Part shown: positions 56,448-64,000 of the stretch, piece after piece
Layout: every line of letters begins with the position of its first letter
Position numbering within the stretch: the first letter of the stretch is position 1
Assembly: GCF_014526325.1 (NCBI RefSeq)
Contig: NZ_JACNMJ010000001.1
Location: 744,001 to 808,000 of the forward strand
Reading direction: 5' to 3'
Length of the DNA: 64,000 bases
DNA from: Psychroserpens algicola
Lineage (GTDB): Bacteria; Bacteroidota; Bacteroidia; Flavobacteriales; Flavobacteriaceae
The notes under the pieces: model-generated
The model's database searches: none
What the model saw: only the letters and a program-made list of their open reading frames with translations
What the model was told of the DNA's origin: nothing
Program-made: the position numbers and the translations under genes

Positions 56448-57908
56448 TTATCGTTTTAATAGTTGTTTTATTTCCTTTTTTTCTGAAAAGAACACAATAC
56501 TCAAAAATACAATTAACATTGAAATTCCTATCATATAATTGGCTCTAAAATAATAGAATGACAAAACAGACATGCTAATGGAGAGTGCCATATACAATCC
56601 TATCTTTTTTAGGTTATACGGGATTGGATAGTATTTTTTTCCGAAGTAATATGACAATAGCATCATAATACTATAAGCTGCAAGTGTTGCAATTGCTGAA
56701 GCTTTATAGCTATAGGTTTTGATAAAAGCAATATTAATTATAAGCGTTATAACGGCACCTATAATTGAGATATAAGCTCCAAATTTTGTTCTGTCTGTAA
56801 TCTTATACCATACTGAAAGGTTGTGATAAATTCCTAAACAGAAGTTGGCCAGTAATATAACCGGAACAACCCACATCGCTTCCCAATACGCTTCACTTCT
56901 TACTATTAAAGGTTTTAAAATATCTGCAAAAACGACTACTGTCAGCATAATAACAGACCCGAAAGCAACAAAGAATTCTAAAATTTTAGCATAGTTTTTT
57001 TGAGGGTTATCACTTTTAGCATGACTAAAAAAGAAGGGTTCGATTCCCAATCTGTATGCGGTAGCAAATAAAGTCATAAACAGTGCTATTTTATAACATG
57101 CCGAATACATACCTATTTCGGTTTCGGCTACATCAGGAGGAAGCAATCTATCTAATAAAATACGATCAAAAGTTTCATTTATCGAAAATGCAACACCAGC
57201 AATTAAGACAGGAAAGGCATATCGAAACATGGTTTTCCACAGTTGCTTGTCAAACTTATACTTTACATTTATATAAAAAGACGTTAGTAAAATCAGTGTC
57301 ACAGCACTGGCGATAAGGTTAGCTATAAAGATGTAACTGATTTCAAAATTAGGCTTATAAATAGCGTCAAACACATTACCATCAACAGCTAAGTCTTGTA
57401 ATGCCAGTAAAAAGAATAAGTTGAATCCTAAATTAATTATGACATTTAGAATTTTGATAATTGCATAGCGCATAGGTTTTTGAGTCGCTCTCAACCATGC
57501 AAAGGGAATAATAACTAAAGCGTCTAAGAGTAAAATCCAAATTACAAGATTAATGTATTTGACATCAATTTGGATGATTGATGCTATGTGATTCTGACAT
57601 AGTAGAGCTAAGCTGAAAAAACAAAAAGAGGATACTATCAGAGAGATGGTTGATGTCCCTACTACTTTACTTTTGTCTTGTTCTTTATTAAAAAAACGAA
57701 AGAATGCAGTTTCCATTCCGTAGGCTAAAATCACATTAAACAATACAAAATATGAGAAGATAACCGACACTTTGCCGTATTCTGCTACTGAAGACAACAC
57801 ACCTTTTGTCGTATATAATGGCACTAATAAGAAACTTAACATTCGAGGTAAAACAGTAGCTAAACCATAAATGAATGTTTGCTTAAAAAGAGATTTTAAA
57901 GTGCTCAA
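56448..57908 (-). CDS. Oligosaccharide/polysaccharide flippase (Wzx/MATE-like)
   Basis: A 486-residue membrane protein with about 12-14 helices of the polysaccharide exporter (MOP) superfamily. The N-terminus [20 protein letters not shown] and a lysine-rich end are typical for flavobacterial lipid-linked sugar flippases. The start is TTG at 57908: no ATG or GTG lies upstream in frame before a stop, and the next methionine would remove the first helix. It is 1 bp before dut and leads the - strand envelope block. Confidence 0.88.
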   Translation of the reverse strand: MSTLKSLFKQTFIYGLATVLPRMLSFLLVPLYTTKGVLSSVAEYGKVSVIFSYFVLFNVILAYGMETAFFRFFNKEQDKSKVVGTSTISLIVSSFCFFSLALLCQNHIASIIQIDVKYINLVIWILLLDALVIIPFAWLRATQKPMRYAIIKILNVIINLGFNLFFLLALQDLAVDGNVFDAIYKPNFEISYIFIANLIASAVTLILLTSFYINVKYKFDKQLWKTMFRYAFPVLIAGVAFSINETFDRILLDRLLPPDVAETEIGMYSACYKIALFMTLFATAYRLGIEPFFFSHAKSDNPQKNYAKILEFFVAFGSVIMLTVVVFADILKPLIVRSEAYWEAMWVVPVILLANFCLGIYHNLSVWYKITDRTKFGAYISIIGAVITLIINIAFIKTYSYKASAIATLAAYSIMMLLSYYFGKKYYPIPYNLKKIGLYMALSISMSVLSFYYFRANYMIGISMLIVFLSIVFFSEKKEIKQLLKR

Positions 57909-57964
57909 GAGTTTTAATTTGTTCTGCTAAAAATACGTTTTTAGCAAACATCAACAAAGATAAG

Positions 57965-58471
57965 TTAATGCTTATTTGCAGGAGCGCTAGGGTAATTGAG
58001 AGGCGCTTTTTCAACCACATTAGAAATCTTATAATATTCTATTTTTTCTCCTTTTTTGTAACTGACAACACATTCGTTATCATTAAGTTTGAAAGGGATG
58101 TTCTCTTTTTTTTCTGGCATCTTATTTACGTATTCCTCTTTTGCATCACTGCTTAAAATAAGGTCAGTAGGTTGATTGATTTCAGTTTTAAAGCGTCCGA
58201 TATATAATGGCTTGTCAGGATACGTTTCTAACTTAGAGCCTTTCCCTCTAAAGTAAACACTATCCAATTGAATAGAAGTGTCAGATACAGGAATAAAAAT
58301 AGTTAAGCCAGAACCTCCTCCTTTTACTCCAGCGCTCCAGCTTTCACAATACACCTCGCCAAACTGAACAGGTGATTTCTCTTGTAATTTTTGAGCCGAA
58401 GAGCAGTGAGAAAAACTTGCCATAAGTGTCAATATTAGTAATAATGATGTGATTTGCTTAAGTATTTTCAT
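57965..58471 (-). CDS. Hypothetical exported protein, paralogue A
   Basis: A 168-residue protein from the ATG at 58471 (a GTG two codons earlier is less likely). A hydrophobic signal ends at FSHC, Cys 23, a lipoprotein-like but non-canonical site (His at -1). The mature part contains SWSAGVKGGGSGLTIFIPV, LDSVYFRGKG.KLE and NECVVSYKKG, which match the next gene upstream on this strand. Otherwise unknown. It probably forms a secreted or anchored beta-rich domain. Confidence 0.78.
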   Translation of the reverse strand: MKILKQITSLLLILTLMASFSHCSSAQKLQEKSPVQFGEVYCESWSAGVKGGGSGLTIFIPVSDTSIQLDSVYFRGKGSKLETYPDKPLYIGRFKTEINQPTDLILSSDAKEEYVNKMPEKKENIPFKLNDNECVVSYKKGEKIEYYKISNVVEKAPLNYPSAPANKH

Positions 58472-58525
58472 GACCACAGATTAGGTTTCATAAATATACG
58501 ATTTCAAAATTTGTGCCATAAAAAA

Positions 58526-58547
58526 AGTCTTGCTGTGTAGCAAGACT
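58526..58547 (-). terminator. Terminator after paralogue B
   Basis: Perfect 9-bp stem AGTCTTGCT / AGCAAGACT, loop GTGT, followed on the - strand by TTTTTTT; 24 bp past the stop at 58572. Confidence 0.9.
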
Positions 58548-58571
58548 TCATATTATTATGGTAAATGCTTA

Positions 58572-59099
58572 TTAATCTTCATCATCATCAAGTGTTGCCA
58601 TTCCTGATGAAGCAGCTTTTAAATAAATTGATGGAGGTCCGTTTTCATAATACGTACCTGCCACTTCATTTAATTGCGTAATTTTATGATATTTCACTAC
58701 TCCGTTCTCGATATAGCTAATAACACATTCGTAATCTTTTAATGTAAATGGGTAGTCGTCTGGACGCTCAGATTTTTTAAAAGTATACCCTTTTGTTGTA
58801 TTTTGAAGAACAGCGACATAGCGGCTGTCTTTTCTTTCTAATTTTCCTTTTAAGTTTCTGAAATAGATACTATCTATTGTTACATTTTGACTAATATTAG
58901 TCACAGGAAGATACACATTTAAGCCTGTAGTTCCCACTTTTATACCAGCATACCATTCTTGAAATGATACTGTTTTAATGTTAAAGGGAGTTTGAATTTC
59001 AAATTGGGTAGCGGCTACTTTTGGACTTGCACATTGAAAAGTAGTTGAAATAATTGCCACAAAGGCCATAGTGAAAGTCACTTTTTTTAATGATTTCAT
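58572..59099 (-). CDS. Hypothetical exported protein, paralogue B
   Basis: A 175-residue protein from the ATG at 59099 (MKSLKKVTFTMAF); a longer frame to 59138 would bury the signal. Cys 23 in TTFQC is at the same place as Cys 23 of paralogue A, again with a poor lipobox (Gln at -1). Shared signature: EWYAGIKVGTTGLNVYLPV, IDSIYFRNLKGKLE, and YECVISY.ENG. The C-terminus is acidic (LDDDED). The pair is an old duplication, by my eye below 40 % identity. Function unknown. Confidence 0.8.
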   Translation of the reverse strand: MKSLKKVTFTMAFVAIISTTFQCASPKVAATQFEIQTPFNIKTVSFQEWYAGIKVGTTGLNVYLPVTNISQNVTIDSIYFRNLKGKLERKDSRYVAVLQNTTKGYTFKKSERPDDYPFTLKDYECVISYIENGVVKYHKITQLNEVAGTYYENGPPSIYLKAASSGMATLDDDED

Positions 59100-59300
59100 G
59101 TCGGTTAAGGTTAAGATTTGGATGAGCAATATATACAAAAAAAATCATTTAATCGGCTAAATGCAATTTTTATCGACAACCTACATTATTAGCAAATCTC
59201 ACAATACCCAATTAATGACTATAATTATGCTCACAATCCAATCTAAACCACTAATTACCCATGCTTTACAATTATGAATTAAGCTAAGACTCAATGGTTT

Positions 59301-59855
59301 TTACATCTGTAGGCCTTTTAATATTGAGAGTTCTTTTTTGATTTGATTTCTAATAAAAAATCCCATTACAATTAAGATAATTACTGCCGAACAAATAATA
59401 TATGTATAAAAACCTTCAGAAAGTTCCTTCTTAAAAGTAGGCAATAACAGTATGAAGCCTAAACTATATAAAATGATAATAATAGGTGTTGTGATATAAT
59501 GCGTTCTTATTCTGCTTTTATAATAAGTAATTATGTTGGTACGAAAAGCCGTTGAATTTTTAGTGATATCTATGCCCTTTAGTTTTTTAATACTAAAGTA
59601 TTCAATAAAGATTCTCACTAATAATGAACTTATCATTAACAATAAAGCTAGGGTTACTGTTCTGTTATTAAAGGCCTCCACATAGAAAAAAAAGCCTATT
59701 AATATAACTACTGTAATCCATAAAACACGATTCGTTATAGCTTGCTTTTTCCTAAGACCATTCATTTTACTGACTATTAATTTTGAACCTTCATCAGGTG
59801 TGTTTTGTTGAGGTTGGTTTTCCCATTGGGATTTTAAATCTTCAAATGTTGTCAT
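59301..59855 (-). CDS. Four-helix membrane protein coupled to an ECF sigma factor
   Basis: A 184-residue protein with a soluble N-terminus (about 1-38, starting MTTFEDLKSQWENQPQQ) and four hydrophobic helices (about 40-58, 66-84, 117-135, 145-165). The N-terminal pattern occurs before membrane helices in sigma-linked Bacteroidota proteins, so it may hold the sigma factor at the membrane. It overlaps the sigma gene by 4 bp (ATGA). No catalytic residues seen. The anti-sigma role is inferred from coupling only. Confidence 0.75.
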   Translation of the reverse strand: MTTFEDLKSQWENQPQQNTPDEGSKLIVSKMNGLRKKQAITNRVLWITVVILIGFFFYVEAFNNRTVTLALLLMISSLLVRIFIEYFSIKKLKGIDITKNSTAFRTNIITYYKSRIRTHYITTPIIIILYSLGFILLLPTFKKELSEGFYTYIICSAVIILIVMGFFIRNQIKKELSILKGLQM

Positions 59856-60343
59856 TTTTTAACGCATTTAGTTAATTCGTTCTTGATTCTATGGATTCTT
59901 ACTCTAATGGTTTCGTGAGATAAGCCCATAATTTCTGCTATTTCTTTTTGTGGCAATCCTTCTAGTTCTAATAGAATAATACTTCTATTTTCACTGTTTA
60001 AGCGGCTAATACAAGTATAAAGTTGCTTAAGCTTAGTTTCATTGTCTTTTAAAAAATCATCATTAGACTGTTCGGGTTCATTACGTTGCGATGAAAGTCT
60101 AACCATTTTTTTCTTTTTTCTCAATTCCAAAAGGCAGGTATTCACCGTAATTCTGTAAATCCATGTCGATATACTAGATTGGTTTCTAAACGATTCTAAA
60201 TGTTCCCATACTTTAATAAAAACATCTTGAGTCAAATCCTTTGCAAGCATACTATCACCATTAGTATATCCTAAACACAAGCGAATCACTTTAGAATAAT
60301 TAGCGTTATAAACGGTTTCAAATTTGTGCTCTAAGGATGTCAT
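59852..60343 (-). CDS. ECF-type RNA polymerase sigma factor
   Basis: A 163-residue ECF sigma factor. Region 2 (about 10-80) has KDLTQDVFIKVWEHLESF and WIYRITVNTCL; region 4 (about 108-160) has ENRSIILLELEGLPQKEIAE followed by the recognition helix SHETIRVRIHRIK. It is coupled on both sides: 2 bp after the hydrolase gene and overlapping the membrane-protein gene. Different from the sigma factor at 42480 in length and sequence. Confidence 0.93.
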   Translation of the reverse strand: MTSLEHKFETVYNANYSKVIRLCLGYTNGDSMLAKDLTQDVFIKVWEHLESFRNQSSISTWIYRITVNTCLLELRKKKKMVRLSSQRNEPEQSNDDFLKDNETKLKQLYTCISRLNSENRSIILLELEGLPQKEIAEIMGLSHETIRVRIHRIKNELTKCVKK

Positions 60344-60345
60344 GG

Positions 60346-61188
60346 TTATTGTAACTCTTCTTTAACTCTAGTTAATAACCATTCGGGCTGATCGAACATA
60401 ATGAAATGTGCAGAATCTTTAGCATACTCAATTGTATAGTTCTTTAAATTTTTATACTGAGTTTCATAAGTTGTCTTCACTACATCTTCACCATAAGGCT
60501 GAGTAGCAGCGAGAATAGTTATTGGGATAGTAATCTTGGCAATTGTTTCTCTTAAATCTAATTTAAGTAAATCTGTATAACCATACACATAAGTTTTTCG
60601 GTCTGCTTTTAGCATCCAATCTTTAATTAAAGCCTGCCTATCTTTATTTAAAGACATTGCACTGGCCATTTGTGTAGCCATAAGTTCAAAACTCTTCGCA
60701 TCCATCTGCAATAATCTTTCATTATACGGATTATCATATACTATGGTTTCACTATTAAAATTTGGCATCATCAATGCACCTGTTGAAGGTAAGGCGTCAA
60801 CAACAATTACTTTGTTGTATCTGGCATTCTCATCTGCAGCTAGCCATAAACCTAATGTCCCTCCCAAGCTATGTCCTATTATTGTTGCCTCTTCCAATTT
60901 ATGGTCTGAAATATATTTACTAATACTGCTCTTAATTTTAGACAACCATGGCGTATCTATAGGAGGCACGTCACCAAACCCAGCAAAAGTAAAGATATGA
61001 CACTCGTTGGTTTTAGATAAGTTGGCTACTAAATCTTCCCAAACCGCTCCAGTACAAGTAAATCCTGGAAATAATACTATTGGATCTCCTTGACCTCTAA
61101 CTTCAACTTCAAAGGCTTCACTTTGAGCGTTTAATGTAATACTCCATATAAAGAGGGTAAATAGGATAATGTTTTTAATTGTTTTCAT
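60346..61188 (-). CDS. Exported alpha/beta hydrolase
   Basis: A 280-residue alpha/beta hydrolase with a signal peptide (about 1-21, ends LNAQS). The oxyanion region is FPGFTCTGAVWEDL, the nucleophile Ser is in IIGHSLGGTLGLW (about 105-117), and the catalytic His is in AKDSAHFIMFDQP (about 259-271). Substrate unknown; esterase or lipase-like. It precedes the ECF sigma gene by 2 bp, which is unusual and suggests an operon that couples an envelope hydrolase to its own regulator. Confidence 0.88.
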   Translation of the reverse strand: MKTIKNIILFTLFIWSITLNAQSEAFEVEVRGQGDPIVLFPGFTCTGAVWEDLVANLSKTNECHIFTFAGFGDVPPIDTPWLSKIKSSISKYISDHKLEEATIIGHSLGGTLGLWLAADENARYNKVIVVDALPSTGALMMPNFNSETIVYDNPYNERLLQMDAKSFELMATQMASAMSLNKDRQALIKDWMLKADRKTYVYGYTDLLKLDLRETIAKITIPITILAATQPYGEDVVKTTYETQYKNLKNYTIEYAKDSAHFIMFDQPEWLLTRVKEELQ

Positions 61189-61262
61189 ATTGTAAATGTT
61201 TATTGATTTTTCTCTTTAGATACAAAATCAATAAAATGTTACAGAAAATTATTAAGAATAAA

Positions 61263-61290
61263 AAAACCCAACGCTTTCACATTGGGTTTT
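61263..61290 (-). terminator. Terminator of the ATP synthase operon
   Basis: Stem AAAACCCAA / TTGGGTTTT with a 10-base loop and a following T-run on the - strand; about 50 bp past the atpG stop. Confidence 0.85.
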
Positions 61291-61305
61291 ATAAGTTTAT
61301 GTAAG

Positions 61306-61326
61306 ATGCTGAAACGCGTTCAGCAT
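61306..61326. repeat. Solo REP-like hairpin after atpG
   Basis: Perfect inverted repeat ATGCTGAA-ACGCG-TTCAGCAT between the atpG stop and the operon terminator. Layout (8-bp arms, 5-base loop, TGAAAC...GTTCA core) matches the hairpins of the array at 49.2-50.6 kb. Confidence 0.6.
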
Positions 61327-61340
61327 AATGTCTAAAACAG

Positions 61341-62201
61341 TTAGTTGTTTAATGCTTCTGCACCACCAACAATTTCAAGAATCTCGTTAGTAATTGCAGC
61401 CTGACGTGCTTTGTTGTACGTTAATTTAAGCTGATCTCTAAGCTCTGTAGCATTATCGGTTGCTTTGTGCATTGCAGTCATACGAGCGCCGTGTTCTGAA
61501 GCGAAACTGTCTCTTACCGACTTATACAATTGTGTTTTTAATGACTTCGGAATGAGTTGTTCAACGATTTCTACTTTTGAAGGCTCAAAGATATAATCGG
61601 TGTTTGTATTAGTGTCTCCTTCCATTGGAACAATTGGTAAAAACTGCTCGGTCATTACAATTTGAGTCGCTGCATTCTTAAACTTGTTATAGATAATTTC
61701 AATTTTATCATAATCACCTGCAACGAACTTATCCATCAACATTTCAGCAATTTCGGCAACGTTATCAAAAGTTAAATCATCAAAAACTTCACTTTTATTT
61801 GCAATAACACTGTTTGTCTTCTTGAATGCATCATTTGCTTTCTTTCCAATGGCTAAATAAGATACCTCTTGGTTTACGTATTTCTGAGTAGCAAGATTAG
61901 TAACCTCTTTAATGATATTAGAGTTAAAAGCACCTGCAAGACCTCTGTTAGAAGTTATTGCTACAAGGAGTACTTTTTTTACTTCACGTTGATCAGCAAA
62001 TTTACTACCAGAATCACCTTCTAACGTCGCACTTAAGCTTTGTAATAGCTCAGTCAACTTATCAGAGTAGGGACGCATAGCAGTAATAGCATCTTGAGCT
62101 TTCTTCAATTTAGCAGCAGATACCATTTTCATGGCACTGGTAATCTGCATCGTTGATGATACTGAAGATATTCTGTTACGTATTTCTTTTAAGTTTGCCA
62201 T
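61341..62201 (-). CDS. atpG: ATP synthase F1 subunit gamma
   Basis: The central rotor shaft of the F1 motor. The 286-residue protein has the conserved coiled-coil N-terminus (KEIRNRISSVSSTMQITSAM, about 5-24) and C-terminus (MTAMHKATDNATELRDQLKL, about 241-260). Last gene of the operon on this strand, 50 bp after atpA. Confidence 0.97.
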   Translation of the reverse strand: MANLKEIRNRISSVSSTMQITSAMKMVSAAKLKKAQDAITAMRPYSDKLTELLQSLSATLEGDSGSKFADQREVKKVLLVAITSNRGLAGAFNSNIIKEVTNLATQKYVNQEVSYLAIGKKANDAFKKTNSVIANKSEVFDDLTFDNVAEIAEMLMDKFVAGDYDKIEIIYNKFKNAATQIVMTEQFLPIVPMEGDTNTNTDYIFEPSKVEIVEQLIPKSLKTQLYKSVRDSFASEHGARMTAMHKATDNATELRDQLKLTYNKARQAAITNEILEIVGGAEALNN

Positions 62202-62251
62202 ATTTCAAAATATGAAAATATCCCTGTTCCAATACAGAACAGGAATGTTAA

Positions 62252-63832
62252 TTATGCTCTATACTTTCCTGATAAGTCTTTAGCTACACTTGTTAATGTA
62301 TCAATAACCTCATCAGTTAATTTTCCTGATTTTAATGTTGCAAGCGTATCTGAATGTTTCGCTCTTAAGAACTCAATAAAATCTCTTTCAAATTCTTTTA
62401 CCTTGTTTACAGGAACGTCTCTTAATAAGTTTTTAGATCCTGCATAAATGATTGCAATTTGATCTTCAACTGTAAACGGATCGTTTTGTGCTTGTTTTAA
62501 GATTTCAACGTTACGCTTACCTTTTTCGATTACATTTAAAGTTACTGCATCTAAATCTGAACCAAACTTAGCAAATGCTTCTAATTCACGGAACTGAGCC
62601 TGATCTAGCTTTAATGTACCAGATACTTTCTTCATCGATTTAATTTGCGCATTACCACCAACACGAGATACAGAAATACCTACGTTAATTGCTGGACGTA
62701 CACCAGAGTTAAATAAATCTCCATCTAAGAAAATTTGTCCATCAGTAATAGAAATTACATTGGTAGGAATATATGCAGAAACGTCACCCGCTTGTGTCTC
62801 AATAATAGGTAAAGCCGTTAAAGAACCTCCACCTTTCACCATTGGTTTTAAGGTTTCTGGTAAATCATTCATTTGTTTTGCAATCTCATCATCATTAATA
62901 ATTTTTGCAGAACGCTCTAATAATCTTGAGTGTAAGTAGAAAACGTCACCTGGATACGCCTCACGTCCTGGAGGACGACGTAATAATAAAGAAATCTCAC
63001 GGTAAGCAACGGCTTGTTTTGATAAATCATCAAATACAATTAAAGCTGGTCTACCAGTGTCTCTAAAATACTCTCCAATAGATGCGCCAGTCATTGGTGC
63101 ATATACTTGCATTGCAGCAGGATCTGATGCATTTGCAGCTACTATTGTCGTATAGGCTAAAGCGCCTTTTTCTTCTAGAGTTTTAGCAATGTTTGCTACT
63201 GTTGATGCTTTTTGACCAACAGCTACATATATACAATATACAGGGTTACCTGCATCGTAAAATTCTTTTTGATTTAAGATGGCATCAATACAAACTGTAG
63301 TTTTACCAGTTTGACGGTCACCAATTACCAACTCACGTTGTCCTCTACCTACTGGAATCATTGCATCAATAGCTTTGATACCTGTTTGTAAGGGTTCTGT
63401 AACGGGCTCACGATAGATTACACCAGGAGCTTTACGTTCTAGTGGCATTTGATAAGTTTCACCAGCAATTGGACCTTTACCATCGATTGGATTTCCTAAA
63501 GTATCAACAACACGTCCAACAATACCTTCACCTACATTAATAGATGCGATACGTGATGTACGTTTTACTGTAGATCCTTCTTTTACTCCTACTGAAGCTC
63601 CTAATAATACGATACCTACGTTATCTTCTTCTAGGTTAAGTACAATACCTTCTAAACCGCCATCGAATTCCACTAACTCACCATATTGAGCGTTAGCTAA
63701 TCCGTAAGCACGTACAATACCATCACCTACTGTTAATACTGTTCCAACTTCGTCTAATGAAGCTCCTGCTTCAAAACCTGAAAGTTGTTGTTTTAAGATT
63801 GCTGATATTTCAGCTGGTTTTACTTCTGCCAT
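62252..63832 (-). CDS. atpA: ATP synthase F1 subunit alpha
   Basis: The nucleotide-binding, non-catalytic F1 subunit. The 526-residue protein has the P-loop GDRQTGKTT (about 171-179), [12 protein letters not shown] (Walker B) and the family signature [10 protein letters not shown] (about 382-391). Order atpH-atpA-atpG is the usual F1 operon order. Confidence 0.98.
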   Translation of the reverse strand: MAEVKPAEISAILKQQLSGFEAGASLDEVGTVLTVGDGIVRAYGLANAQYGELVEFDGGLEGIVLNLEEDNVGIVLLGASVGVKEGSTVKRTSRIASINVGEGIVGRVVDTLGNPIDGKGPIAGETYQMPLERKAPGVIYREPVTEPLQTGIKAIDAMIPVGRGQRELVIGDRQTGKTTVCIDAILNQKEFYDAGNPVYCIYVAVGQKASTVANIAKTLEEKGALAYTTIVAANASDPAAMQVYAPMTGASIGEYFRDTGRPALIVFDDLSKQAVAYREISLLLRRPPGREAYPGDVFYLHSRLLERSAKIINDDEIAKQMNDLPETLKPMVKGGGSLTALPIIETQAGDVSAYIPTNVISITDGQIFLDGDLFNSGVRPAINVGISVSRVGGNAQIKSMKKVSGTLKLDQAQFRELEAFAKFGSDLDAVTLNVIEKGKRNVEILKQAQNDPFTVEDQIAIIYAGSKNLLRDVPVNKVKEFERDFIEFLRAKHSDTLATLKSGKLTDEVIDTLTSVAKDLSGKYRA

Positions 63833-63885
63833 CTTTATTTAGTATTATTTCTAAGGGTTATGTTAAAATGAACCGTTAGAAAATT

Positions 63886-64000
63886 TTAATTTAATGTAAA
63901 TTCTCTTTTTAATGTATTCAATTGATTAGCAATACTAGCATTGTACTGGTTATCACCAACACGTAAAATGAAGCCTCCAATGATGCTTTCATCAACTGTA
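63886..64000 (-). CDS. atpH: ATP synthase F1 subunit delta, C-terminal end only
   Basis: The - strand frame from the right window edge ends TVDESIIGGFILRVGDNQYN followed by ASIANQLNTLKREFTLN and a TAA at 63886-63888. IIGGF.LRVGD and the final L..LK..F helix are the C-terminal delta-subunit signature. It links F1 to the stator. 53 bp before atpA; the N-terminal part lies outside the window. Confidence 0.93.
   Translation of the reverse strand, partial: TVDESIIGGFILRVGDNQYNASIANQLNTLKREFTLN

Noticed and set aside
57025-57050. GGGTTCGATTCCC, a tRNA T-arm-like text
   Set aside because: It lies inside the flippase coding frame and no acceptor, D or anticodon stems fit around it.
59139-59180. Third copy of the LytTR-like half-site pair before paralogue B (TGCATTTAGCCGATTAAATG)
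   Set aside because: Only one half-site is recognisable and the spacing does not fit; probably chance in AT-rich DNA.

Overview
The window is AT-rich chromosomal DNA of a marine-type flavobacterium (Bacteroidota, Flavobacteriaceae). The evidence is a GldH gliding lipoprotein, five secreted proteins ending in type IX secretion (T9SS) type A sorting domains, HU-CCDC81/SPOR, PSP1, DUF4292 and EI24 proteins, TAnnTTTG-type promoter boxes and a lack of strong Shine-Dalgarno sequences. No rRNA, tRNA, CRISPR array, prophage or insertion sequence was seen. Exact genus cannot be decided from the sequence alone.

Layout. 1-5.6 kb: a haem biosynthesis run on the + strand (hemC-hemD fusion, hemE, an EI24 membrane protein, a GNAT acetyltransferase, hemF, Mg-type hemB). 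5.6-9.6 kb: a CNNM/CBS membrane protein, Ogt, a DUF4442 hotdog protein, a class C serine hydrolase and a PolB-like 3'-5' exonuclease. 9.6-29 kb: an island of four very large T9SS-exported proteins, all on the - strand: a BNR-propeller protein, an M14 carboxypeptidase, an M43 metalloprotease and a subtilisin. They share exchangeable accessory and C-terminal modules, and two of them share a 93-bp upstream element. 29.2-40.5 kb: an orphan duplicated peptide-type ABC ATPase, a succinyl-CoA:3-ketoacid CoA transferase pair, PBP1A-gldH-PSP1, a secreted M23 peptidase, a radical SAM protein and trhO. 40.6-49.3 kb: a possible 30-residue peptide gene with its own terminator, recA, a lipoprotein/ECF sigma/trans-envelope beta-barrel unit, plsC, trpS, dprA, a SPOR protein and an acyl-CoA thioesterase.

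49.2-50.6 kb is a striking non-coding array. It starts inside the 3' end of the thioesterase gene and alternates 108-bp and about 233-bp units built on REP-like hairpins. 50.6-57.9 kb: an envelope block on the - strand (EnvC-like protein, DUF4292 lipoprotein, TPR protein, sugar-nucleotide transferase, TPR protein, dut, flippase). 57.9-61.2 kb: two paralogous unknown lipoprotein-like genes and a hydrolase/ECF sigma/membrane-protein operon. 61.3-64 kb: the end of the F1 ATP synthase operon (atpH partial, atpA, atpG).

The least ordinary items are the REP-type array, the one-protein link between an ECF sigma factor and an outer-membrane barrel, the shared promoter element and swapped modules of the secreted proteases, and the candidate small peptide gene upstream of recA.
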